In this document: positions 32,001 through 42,102 of the stretch, piece by piece
Position numbering within the stretch: position 1 is the stretch's first letter
How the letters are laid out: each line of letters starts with the position of its first letter
Source: Rhynchopus euleeides
Taxonomy: Eukaryota > Euglenozoa > Diplonemea > Diplonemida > Diplonemidae
NCBI GenBank assembly: GCA_963210315.1
Contig: OY723277.1
Location: forward strand, 1,798,001 to 1,862,000
DNA: 64,000 nt
Direction of reading: 5' to 3'
Made by a program: the position numbers and the translations under genes
Notes under the pieces: model-generated
Told to the model about the DNA's origin: nothing
Seen by the model: only the letters and a program-made list of their open reading frames with translations
The model's database searches: none

Positions 32001-35000
32001 CAGACCGGCACGCCCTGCTGCAGCGGCAGCTCGACGAGGCACGCGAGACGTCTGCAGCCAACCAGCAGGACTTCGAGGACATCGTGTCGCGCCGCAACGC
32101 AGAGAAGGATGCCTGCGAGCAGGGCCTCGCTGCTGCCGAGGCTGCCGCGCAGGCGCAGGCGGCCCGCGCAGAGGGGCTGGGCGCCGAGCTGCAGGCAGCG
32201 CAGCAGCAGCTCGACGAGTCTGCCAGGCAGTGCACCGCCCTGCAGCAGGAGCTGGAGGCGGCAGCCGCAGCCTCGCAGCAGGATGGGGATGCCGCGCAGG
32301 CGCAGCGGCAGGCGCAGGAGGAGGCAGCCGAGGCGGGGCTGGCAGAGATTGCGGAGCTGAGGGCGCGGTGTGACACCCTCACGAAGGAGGCGCAGGCGCA
32401 GGCCGAGGCTGCCGCCGCCGCCGCCCAGGCTCTTGGTGAGGCGCAGGCCAGGGCAGATGTTGCGGAGGGGCAGGCAGCGCAGCTGCGGGCGCAGGAGGAG
32501 GCGGCACAGCTGCGGGCGCAGCAGCTCACAGAGCTTGCGGAGCTCAGGGCGCGGTGTGACACCCTCACGCAGGAGGCGGAGGCGCAGGCTGAGGCTGCTG
32601 CCGCTGCTGCCCAGGCCCTCGGCGAGGTGGAGGCCAGGGCACAGGCGGCGGAGGAGCAGGCAGCGCAGCTGCGGGCCGTGCAGGAGGACAGCGCCGTGCA
32701 GGGCGGGGAGGCGCTGCGGGCTGTGCAGGAGGCTGCTGCCGCAAGCGCGGAGGAGGCGTCGTCGCTGCAGAGCCGTGTGGCGGTGCTGGAGGGGCAGCTG
32801 CAGGAGCAGGCGGCGGCGGGCGAGCAGGCGGTGCAGGGGCTGCAGGAGGAGCTGAAGCAGCGCGAGGCGCGCATCGCCAGCATGGAGGAGAAGCGGCAGG
32901 AGATCCGCGTGAAGTGGACGGAGATGAGGGAGGCGCTTGCGAGCACCAAGGCGCAGCTGGCGGCTGCGGACGAGCAGCTGCAGGAGGCGGAGGCGCGGGC
33001 GCAGGTGCAGGTGGGCGAGGCTGCTCAGGAGGCGCAGCACGCCCGCAGCGAGGCGGAGACGGCGTATGCACAGCTCGCAGGGGAGCGTGACCAGCTCGTG
33101 GCACAGCTTGAGGAGATTCAGGTATGTGCGTCGGAGGGGGCAGATCAGTGGGATTTCATTGCATCCCCAAAACAAGAGGCCTGCCAGGCTGGGGCTGCGG
33201 TTTGGGATATCTTTCCGCGCTCAAGGGATCAAGGGGTGGGCCTCATGCGGGGGGAAGCATCTATCAGTAACTCCAAGGCCTGTGAATCCTCCCTCTCATC
33301 GTGCTTTCACGGCAGGTCGCGCACGATGTCCTCCAGGCTGCGAGCGAATCATCTGCACAGCAGGCACAGCAGACCGCGCAGAAGCTTGCTGATGCCGACA
33401 CGGTATGGTGTTTATAAGAGCCGTGGTTGGAATCAAAGCAGGTGCAGTGGCATGCACTGCCATACAGCAAACGTGAGTCAGTTTGCCCACAGTGTACTAC
33501 ATTCACGTGTGGCATTGTCGAATTGTCCAATTAAGAGCAGGCCCGGGTTCAGCGAGCTCACCACCACTGCAATATTCGTGCGTGCGAGGCATGTGCGGTG
33601 CTCAGTGGTGTCGTCCACATCAAGTCATGTCGCGCACCAACCTGTGGGTTGACACTGTCTGTCTGCTTGTGCGCTAGCACCACCACACCACCCTTTGCCT
33701 GGCAACAGGATCTGGTAACGCTGCGAGAGGAGCTCCCTGCCGCACAGCAGGCTGTGAAGAAGTTGGAGGCGGACCTCAAGAAGGTATGCAGTGCACAGCT
33801 GGGTGTGGGGTGGGTGTATGGTTTCTGAGAGTTGTGCTCACAGCACAAAGCGATGCAGGGTGTCTCGTCGTCCGAGACTCCATGTAACTCTGTGCTCAAC
33901 CGCCTGTGTAAATACAGAACGCACCCCAACTTTGCCATCGCAGCCATGTACCAGCTCACTCCTCTTGATTCAATCTACAGGCTGCCACGCAGAACTCAGA
34001 CCTCGCGAGCGAGGTGGCCGTGGCCAACAGCACGCTTGATGACTTGAAGAAGGAGTTCGGGACGTCACTGGCGAAGGAGGAGCGCAAGCTGCAGGCACTG
34101 CGGAAAGAGAGGGAGACGCTGCGGGAACGGGTGCAGGAGCTGAAGCAGAAGTACGAGAAACGCGAGCAGGAGTTTGCATCCAGCAAAGGCGGCTTGGACT
34201 CGCTGCGGTGCGAGGCAGAGGAGCTCTCGCTGATGCTTGGGAAGGAGAAGGAGAAGACACGCGCCCTTGTGCGCGACACAAAGGCCCTGGAGCAAGGTAT
34301 GGTGCAGCAAGGGGCCAGCCAAGCCTCCATATGAGTAGCGGCTTGGAGGGTGGAATGCAGCAACAAGCCCCAACACCCGTTCTCCCTTGGATACACCAGC
34401 AAAACGTCGATGGCTTTTCGCTGTGTGCCATTGTGCGTCAAACTGTGTCACCCCCCCCTTCTTCCGTCACCACCTCCTGCCCTGCAGAGCTGGAGACTGC
34501 CAAAGAGAACCTGGCACAGTACAAGGCGAGGGAGCAGCAGTGGCAGGACCTCAAGGCACTGTCCGAACGCAGGGAGTCCGACATGCGCGACGAGGTGGAA
34601 AAGACAGAGCGCCGCAGCGTGGAGCTCGGCAACGAGCTGAACGAGTCAGCCGCACGCCTCGCGGAGTGCGAGACAGCGGTATGCCATGGCCTGTGGGTGG
34701 GTGGAGGGGAGCAGCCGAGCCACCGACAGCACACACGACACGCTGCCTACTTTGCACTGAACGGTGGCCTCATGCAACGGAAAAGATGCGTGGCTGCAAA
34801 CTCCCTCTTCCCTCGATTGACACTTTTTTGATCCTGATGTTTTGTGTGTGGTCTTGGTTATTCTGTACGGTCTTCTTATGCCCGACCGAACTCTAGGCTC
34901 CCACCCCCTCACACACCACCACCACACCACACCCTTCTGCAGCTCTCCGAGGCGCGGCGGGAGCTGTCCTCAAAGGAGCGCCACTTGGAGGTCGACGCCG

Positions 35001-36007
35001 AGAAGCGCGAGCTCGAGATGCTGCGGGAGCGGAAGGAGATGGAGACGGAGGCGACGCAGCTGCGCATGGAGATGAGCGAGGCGCTGTTGGAGGCGGATAA
35101 GCGCATGCGCCAGCTCTCGCAGGAGGTGCAGGACGCGAAGCTGCGCGCCAGCCGGGCAGAGCAGCAGCTGGTGGAGGCGGGGGACCTGGTCCCGGAGGCG
35201 ACGCGCCCGCTGCTGCGCCAGATCGACGAGCTGGAGGCGGCGGTGCAGCCGCTGCAGGACGACCTTGCCGAACAGCGGGCTACCTCGACACACCTCAACT
35301 CGCGTGTCGCGCAGCTCTCCGCAACCATCGAGACAACCACCGCTGAGAATGCAGACCTCAAGGTGCAGTGGAACGAAGTCAGCGCCACACACGCCAAAGC
35401 GCTGCAGGCTGTCAGGGACAGGAATGCCGCTGTTGTGGCTGACCTCCAGGAGGAAGCCGACGCACGCGAGCAGGAGCTGGCGTCGCTGCGTGCCACGGAG
35501 TCCGACCTGCGGCACCGCCTCGACGAGGGCAGCGAGAGGATCCACGCTTTGGAGGAGGCGCTGGAGGCACGCCCCATCGCCCAGGCGGCGCCCCCCGCTG
35601 CGCCTGCTGCTGCCGCTGCCCCGGCGACGCCTGCGCCTGCGCAGGCTGCGGCGGAGGCGGTGCATGCCCTTGCGGCAGCCGATCGTCCTTCACCTGTGAT
35701 GGTGCCGCTGACGCCCCAAGCCAGTGATACTCGCAGTGGCACCCCGACAGAGATGGATCGTCTGCACCACCTGCAGCAGGAGCTGCACAGATATGTGGTG
35801 GAGAACGGGGAGTTGAAGAAGGCGTCCTCGACGCTCGGTACCCTCCAGACACGCTTCCGCGATCTGGATAAGAAGCACGAGGTGATGCTTCAGATGTACG
35901 GCGAGAAGGATGAGGAGTGCAGACTGCTGACGAAGAAGTTTGCGGAATCGGAGGCGCACTTCCAGCGGCAGATGGACTTCTTCATCGAGAAGCTCGGGCA
36001 GAAGTGA
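29096..36007 (+). CDS. TMF1/golgin-type coiled-coil protein, six exons
   Basis: Exons 29096-33121, 33316-33402, 33709-33783, 33981-34296, 34488-34678 and 34943-36007, joined by GT-AG introns (donors GTATGYG/GTATGG/GTATGC, acceptors CAG), give 1919 residues with the frame kept at every junction. The N-terminus (MSWGFKLDALTDVANIAG...) could be an amphipathic membrane-sensing helix, as in several golgins, and is followed by an acidic stretch. Almost all the rest is heptad-repeat coiled coil, including about ten tandem copies of a 30-40-residue unit (about residues 315-635). The last 80 residues (HEVMLQMYGEKDEE core) match the C-terminal TMF domain, which in TMF1 binds Rab6. A role in tethering vesicles at the Golgi is expected. 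Short downstream exons are easy to miss if only the first long frame is read. Confidence 0.88.
33122..33315 (+). other. intron 1 of golgin gene
   Basis: Starts GTATGTGCG and ends CACGGCAG; phase 0. Reading through it gives unrelated sequence and then a stop, whereas splicing restores the coiled coil (…EEIQ / VAHDVLQAAS…). The other four introns are 33403-33708, 33784-33980, 34297-34487 and 34679-34942. Confidence 0.85.
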
Positions 36008-37200
36008 TGTCGGATCCGGGCTTTGGGGATGCTGTTCAGTGGAGAATCGCATCAAGAGCTGAACTCCCGGTGTGCTGAATAGAGAGCATTTTTGCTCAGA
36101 TGAGGGAATCGCATGGCACATGGAACGAAGCAAAATGAACATTAGATGGGACCACCACCACCACCACCTCTCCGGGGCTACTGGGGGCCATCTCCTTGAG
36201 AGGGATGCATGGCGCCCGCCCTTTACGAAGGTAGACCGTCTCGGGTCGTTCATTATCATGGGGTGAAGAATTGGTGAAGAGGACCCACCTTTGAACTACG
36301 CTACGAACACGGCCAAAAAATACGTTCAAATCGTTCAAAAAATAGGCCCTGTGCCAATTCACAGCAGAAGGCCACCCCCCCTCTTCTTAACAGTGGCGGT
36401 GAGGCGGGTGTGTGATTCCTAACACCTCACCCTTCCTCACTCGCTCCCCCCCCTCTCCCAAGCGTTCTGGCAGCTCGCAGGCTAGGCGTGCTGTCCCCCC
36501 CCCCCCCCCCCCCCCCCCGAAAGCTTCCACACTATGTGCCACGGGGGGTGAGAGGGGGGAACGGTCGGATACCTCCGGGGGTTGAGGGCATCCGCTGCAG
36601 CGGAGGTTCTGTTCTCCCAGACCAGCTGGGAACAGGGTGGCCATGGCATGGTGGTGGGCACCACGCTCGCGCCGCATCTGACCAAAGGGGGAGGGAATGG
36701 GCGGGTCTAAACATTACGGATTCCATGTGTAGCGTATTTTATCGTCGCCTTTTTTTTTGTTTTTCGCCGTTTGGCACTTTGCCCCTCTCTGTAGCACCCT
36801 CGCCCTTTCCTGAGATAGAGGTGGCCTGCTGCAGTTCTCGTTCTAGGGGGGGGGGGGGTGCGGAGTGGGCAACACAAGGCCTCCCTGTGACGCTTTGCTG
36901 TTGTGCCCAAGAGACTATGGAGGAGAGATGATAAATGTATGTGTGTGTGGTGTTGTTGCTGAGAGATAACCAAAAAAAACTCCCATGCTGCTCGGGGAGA
37001 TGCAAGAGAGAGGGGGTGGGAGGTGGGGGGAGGGGGGGAGTGAAATTGCGGCGGCACAGCCGCACACAAAACAAAGAAGAGAAGAGAACTCCTGCCGCCA
37101 CCTCTTCTCCTCTCCTCCCTCACCCACACAACTCAGCCACATGCAGCAGAAGTGCTGCCATCGCCACCACCACCACCACCACGACACAGGGTTGGGCACC
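36008..37200. other. intergenic region before dehydrogenase gene
   Basis: No gene seen. A C-run of more than 20 lies at 36496-36518 and a G-run at 36846-36857. (ACC)n occurs at about 36150-36167 and again at about 37162-37180 just before the start codon. The piece at 36296-36345 (ACGGCCAAAAA...CGTTCAAATCGTTC) resembles 51912-51952 inside a mobile element. Confidence 0.5.
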
Positions 37201-39216
37201 ATGTCAGGTGAACCGCCCCCCAAAGAGGGGGACGGCGGGGCTGTCGAAGCCGATGACGATTATGTCGGGGATTGGCGTGCAGAGATGGAGACCGCCGGGC
37301 TGGGGCCTGAGGAGGCTGCGGCGAAGTGGGGCTTCACCGTGGAGGAGCTGGAGGCTGCGCTGAAGGTGGTGGGCATCCTGCGGTTCAAGCCGGAGGTGTT
37401 CCTCGAGGACATCCCGCTGCGGACCACGGGGTTGTGGCGGTGGATTAACAGGCCGCCCTCGATGAACAAGCAGGCGGGGAAGCGCGTGCAGCAGGAGCTG
37501 TTCAAACACGCACGCAACCAGCGCCGCCGCCTCATGAAGGAGCAGGACAAGAAGAAGCTTGCGAAGACGGAGATGCGTGTCGCACGTGACGAAGCGCTGG
37601 AGCGCCTGCTCACCATCGACCCTGACCAGCAGCGTGCCCTCCTGATTGAGAACGAGAAGGGGTGCCAGCTGCAGGTCACAGGTTCCCCTGAGCCCGACAC
37701 GAAGATGATCGAGGCTGGCAAGGACCCGTCGGCTGCGGTGCTGATCCCGTCGGGTGCCGGTGGGAGCGTGACGGAGGTGAAGGGCGGGGATGGGGTGCAG
37801 GAGTCGCCCGGGGAGCTGCACGCGTCCCGGAAGTGCCACATCTGCAAGGAGGCCTTCACGGAGCTGCACCACTTCTACTACTCGCTGTGCAAGGACTGCG
37901 GTGTGTTCAACTACTCCAAGCGCCTGCAGCGCCGCGACCTGAAGGGGAAGGTCATCCTGCTGACTGGGTCGCGCATCAAGATCGGGTACCAGGTTGCCCT
38001 GAAGATGCTGAACGACGGGGCGACAGTGATTGCGACGACGCGTTTCCCCCAGGATGCTGCCAAGCGCTTCCAGCAGGAGGAGAACTACGCAGAGTGGAAG
38101 GACCGCCTCCACCTGCACGCCCTGGACCTGAGGGACTTGTGGTCCGTCAAGCAGTTCTGCAGGTGTGTGGGGTGGGTGTTGGTGTTGGCCCCATAAGGGA
38201 ATCAGGGGACCGCAAGCCATGGGCAGGGTGTGGGGGAGTTCCTCATTGTAGTGTTCTGAGAGCTTTGGGGCGGTATCGCCTGATCTCACTTGGATTTTGG
38301 ATGATGCTTGTTTTGTTGTGGCTGTGCTGACGCGCCCCTTGTTCATTTCTTCCCAGATCCATGCGGTTCTACACCAACACCTCCACACAACAGGTACATG
38401 CTGCAGAACGTGAAGAGCCTGTTCGGTATTGTGCACAATGCCGCGCAGACTATCGCACGTCCGACGGATTACTACCAGCACCTGATCGAGGGTGAGGGCA
38501 CACGCATGGAGACACCCCTCATCGCCCCTGCGTGGCAGGACTTCGTCAGCAAGGGGGGCAGCTCCTTCCAGACCGGCATCCAGCACCGCCTGGAGCACAA
38601 GGCTGCCGCTGACGAGGCGCAGCCGCAGAAGAGCAACACAACCCGCATCACCGACGCCGGGACAGAGATGGTGACAGTGAACAAGCCCTTCTACGACATG
38701 TACGACAGCATGCAGGAGGCGCAGGACAGGCGCACGCAGAACTCCTGGACGAGCAACCTGTCGGAGGTCAGTGCCGAGGAGGCTGCGGAGGTGCATGCGA
38801 TCAACGCGCTGTCGCCCTTCATCATCAACTCGATGCTGAAGCCGATCCTCTGCACGAGGCCCGAAGGGGCGGATGACGAGAAGCACTTCGTCATCAACGT
38901 GTCGGCAATGGAGGGCCAGTTCTACCGCTTCAAGTCGACGACCCACCCCCACACCAACATGGCAAAGGCCTCGCTCAACATGATGACGCGCACCTCTGGC
39001 AGGGATTACGCCCAGGACAGGGTGTACATGAACAGCGTTGACACCGGCTGGATCACCGACGAGTCTCCTTACGAGAAGCAGCAGCGCCGCCTCGCGTCAC
39101 AGCAGCTGTGCCCCCTCGATGAGATCGATGCTGCTGCACGCGTGCTCGACCTGATGTACACCGACAGTTCCGAGCACTCCAAATTCTGGAAGGATTACCA
39201 CACAATCCCCTGGTGA
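37201..39216 (+). CDS. short-chain dehydrogenase-like protein with N-terminal extension and zinc ribbon
   Basis: Exons 37201-38162 and 38394-39216 (intron GTGTGTGG...CAACAG, splitting an Arg codon) give 594 residues. Residues 1-205 are a charged helical extension. Residues 212-233 hold two CxxC pairs (C212/C215 and C230/C233), a probable zinc ribbon. The Rossmann fold follows, with TGSRIKIG at 255-262 as the cofactor glycine motif. The expected catalytic YxxxK is replaced by TNMAK (Thr508, Lys512), and SVDTGWITDE follows as in SDR C-terminal segments. The loss of the tyrosine argues for altered chemistry or a non-catalytic role. An upstream in-frame ATG at 37141 would add a His-rich 20 residues; 37201 is preferred for composition. 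Confidence 0.85.
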
Positions 39217-39603
39217 TACTGACAACACATGAAAGTAGCAAATGTGAGAGCACTGATGCAAAAGACGAGAGGAGGTGGGAGGGCTATTTGTTCAAAGGAA
39301 GCGTGGTGCTGGCATTTGACTGTGCCTTCTCAGAGCGTTATTGTGCGGCGCCTGCTTCGCCAAGCTGGCGAGCCGCCAAGACCAACGAGAAAGAGGGTGG
39401 CGGTGGGGGCTGACGCACACACTTGCCATCACCACCTCCCCTGGCTATTTTCGGATTTTTCGAACTGAGTGGGAACGGGGAGGGGAGGGGGGGGCTGGGG
39501 TGGGGGGAGATACCTACATATAGCCTGTCATCAGAGAAGGGTTTTAACCCGCCAGCCCCCCTCGTCTATTCCCCCCCCCCCCCCCCACCCCTCACCCCTT
39601 TCT
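39217..39603. other. 3' flank of dehydrogenase gene
   Basis: No gene seen. It ends in a C-run (39571-39586) and the sequence CCCCTTTCT (39595-39603), which is repeated on the far side of the next mobile element as a target duplication. Confidence 0.5.
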
Positions 39604-40455
39604 CAGGCATGTCGCTAAGCGTCGACCGTCGACCCAGTGATTTTGGGTTTCCCCCCCCCATAAAAAAGCGTTGACCCAGCGTCGACCCAGTGGACTGGGT
39701 TGACGCTTGGTCGAGGCTTGGAGCGTCGACCCAGTGGAACTGGGTTGCCATTCAAGCCTGGACCAAGCGTCAACCCATTTATTACACTGGGTCGACGCTA
39801 ACCTAGCGTTGACCCGGTTACACTGGGTCGACGCTCACCAAGCGTCGACCAAGCGTCAACCCACTTTCACTGGGTCGACGTCGAAGAGAGTATGAGGAAC
39901 AGATGATCACTACCGTGGCCTCCGGCGGCTGGGGGGCTCCGCCCCTCAGACCCCCCTATGTCTCGTACTCAAGTCATTCGATTCCCACCGGGTCAGGGAA
40001 TCCAACCACTCCAGTCGCCTCAGGGGGGCGCAGCCAACTCACACAGAATCTGTACGCCCACAATGAACAGATGTTCACTACCGTGGCCTCCGGCGGCTGG
40101 GGGGCTCTGCCCCCCAGACCCCCCATCTCGCGTGCCCGTCTAGTAACTAAGTCCTTGCGCTTTGACGGCCGTGGCATATCAGGGGGCAGCGTCGAAATCA
40201 TGGTCCCGAAAGCCATTTTTTGGTTTCCTCCGGCACCCGACGGCGCGAGCGGGAGAGGAACCACGGAAGGAACCCAGCGCCTCACACCGTGCCCACCTAG
40301 TGGTCCACCGATGGGAAAATTTGGCAACAACACGAGCGCGCGCGAAGCGCGCGCGAGAAAAATTGACCCCTAGTGTTTTCCCCCCTGATCCCCCCCCCAA
40401 AACAGGAGCGTCAACCCACCAAATCTCCAAAATCGAAAAGTTAGCGACAGGCCTG
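39604..40455. mobile_element. hAT-type non-autonomous element with palindromic array
   Basis: An 852-bp element with ends CAGGCATGTCGCTAA and TTAGCGACAGGCCTG (inverted, one mismatch), flanked by CCCCTTTCT on both sides (39595-39603, 40456-40464; 9 bp, or 8 plus chance). A CAGG start and an 8-bp-class duplication are hAT hallmarks. The left half is an array of GCGTCGACCCAGTG / CACTGGGTCGACGC words. The centre has two inverted copies of a 55-bp GCCTCCGGCGGCTGGGGGG hairpin module (39901-39958, 40070-40124). A GC hairpin lies at 40334-40357. No transposase. Confidence 0.8.
39615..39888. repeat. array of GTCGACCCAGTG words
   Basis: At least ten direct and inverted copies of GCGTCGACCCAGTG (with a GCGTTGACCC variant), many paired as palindromes around a short spacer. 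It is the family-specific subterminal array of the surrounding element. Confidence 0.8.
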
Positions 40456-40464
40456 CCCCTTTCT

Positions 40465-41058
40465 CGCCCATCACCGTCACTCCGGAGAAAGGGAGTGTGC
40501 TGTGTGTGTGTGGAGACGGTTGCCTGTATGTGCGACACGACGACAACAAGATTCACGCAGGGTCGAAGGCGACAGTGGTTCTGCTCCCACAGGAATGGCG
40601 TGCCGTGATGCTTGCCGGTGCCGTGTGCCTGCTGCTTCCTTGCCCTCCTGGCACCATACACGGCACGGCTCTCACAGCCGCATATTTCCTGCTGTTGGGT
40701 TGCGAACTGCCTCCTCACTTCAGCCCCGACTCCCCCCCCCACGCACAGATCACAACAGAATAAGCCAAACGAACCCACCCCCAGCCAGGATCACTCCATG
40801 AAGTGCCGAAATCTTGCCTGCTCCCCCACCCCACCCCACCCCACCACCCCGCGCCTTTTTTTGTGCCCCTCTCCTATCGATCGCTGTGCCCCACCTTAGC
40901 TTAACAACCCAACGGCACCCCCACACACCTCCCCCCCACAGGGAAGTGCTGCGGTGCCACCCTTCTTTTGGAGGGGTGGGGGTGGTGGTGGTGGTGGTGG
41001 TGGTGGGGCCTCTTAACGCCTCCGCCAGCCCTGCTCTCCACTCCGCCACTCTGCGGGG
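40465..41058. other. intergenic region before 313-residue protein
   Basis: No gene seen. CCACACACCTCCCCCCCACAG at about 40920-40940 is a strong pyrimidine-tract/AG acceptor-like sequence about 120 bp before the next ATG. (GGT)n follows at about 40981-41007. Confidence 0.5.
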
Positions 41059-42000
41059 ATGAAAGCCTCTGGGCTCTACGAGGTAGTCGGCGAGGAGGAC
41101 CCGCAGGAGGTGGTGTGGCGGGTCTTCGTCGACGCCGTCCGCAACACGGGCCTGACCGAGAAGGACCTGATCCATGTCTCGGAAGGGACGCTGAAGGCGC
41201 TGGCACACCACGCGGGATTTGGCGCAAATGCCGTCGTGCTCGCCAAGCTGGTGCTGCAGTGGCGTATCCTCCGTGAGGTCGGCCCTGGCACCGCCGCCTC
41301 CCCCATGCCCTCACAGCTCCTGCGCAGCCCTGTGCATGCCTCCCCGGCATACTCCCCACTGCGCGCAAACCTCTCACCGCTGCGCACACCCACGTCGGCC
41401 ACCCGGTCCCCCCTGGCGTACACACCAGCTCACTCTCGCCGCACACGATCTGCCTCTCCTTCGCACACCTCTGACGCCGACTTTATGATCGGGGAGATCA
41501 AGAAGAAGGCGTGTTTCAGCGCACGCAAGCCCCTCGGGGACAAGCGTGTTGCCAGAGGCATCAGCCCCGAGGGGGGCCGCGAAGGCATCCGCAGCGGGAG
41601 GCGGCTGGAGCGTGTGGAGGTGCCGTCGCTCCCGCCCTACCAGCACCGCGATATGGGGGATGGAGGCCCGCCGTTTGGAAGGCCGAGCTCACGGAGCGCC
41701 TCGCAGCAGATGGGGTGCGACACGTTTGACAGGTGTATGACAAATCACGTGCAGCGGACGCGGATCAGCGAGGTGCCCAAGCGTGGCAGGGCGTATTCCG
41801 CATCTCCCGAGTCACGGCAGGCGGCGGTGGGGCGGGAGTCGCGGGTTCGTATCCTCAATCCTCATAAGAAGCATGAGTCGTCTCTGTCGCTCGCGTCGGT
41901 GGTTATCACGTCGCCTCAGTCCGCATCCCCAATGTCGAAGCGTGTCGGTTATGCGCACCGTGCGAAGATCTATGGCACCACCACGTCAATATTGGGGTGA
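41059..42000 (+). CDS. unknown protein with folded N-terminus and disordered tail
   Basis: The protein has 313 residues from the ATG at 41059. Residues 1-75 (ending AKLVLQWRILREV) form a compact helical domain, with EEDPQEVVWRVFVDAV and LKALAHHAGFG helices. Residues 76-140 are Ser/Pro-rich with repeated SPL/SPA motifs. The remainder is basic and Ser-rich and ends SILG. No family recognised. The SP-rich tail suggests phosphorylation or a cytoskeletal linker, but this is not shown by sequence. It is the last host gene before the transposon-dense region; a mobile element begins about 30 bp after its stop. Confidence 0.75.
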   Translation: MKASGLYEVVGEEDPQEVVWRVFVDAVRNTGLTEKDLIHVSEGTLKALAHHAGFGANAVVLAKLVLQWRILREVGPGTAASPMPSQLLRSPVHASPAYSPLRANLSPLRTPTSATRSPLAYTPAHSRRTRSASPSHTSDADFMIGEIKKKACFSARKPLGDKRVARGISPEGGREGIRSGRRLERVEVPSLPPYQHRDMGDGGPPFGRPSSRSASQQMGCDTFDRCMTNHVQRTRISEVPKRGRAYSASPESRQAAVGRESRVRILNPHKKHESSLSLASVVITSPQSASPMSKRVGYAHRAKIYGTTTSILG

Positions 42001-42102
42001 TAGCGTTGGGGAGGGAGTGTTGCTGTGGCAAAAGCTATAGCCATGGTTATGAAAATATATTGTCCCATAGAAACGATATGTTACTGATATATTGCCATAT
42101 AT

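Noticed and set aside
29455..32949. 1164-codon minus-strand frame opposite the golgin gene
   Set aside because: Ser/Ala/Cys-rich antisense of a repetitive coiled-coil exon; the + strand frame has a recognisable C-terminal domain and spliced continuation.
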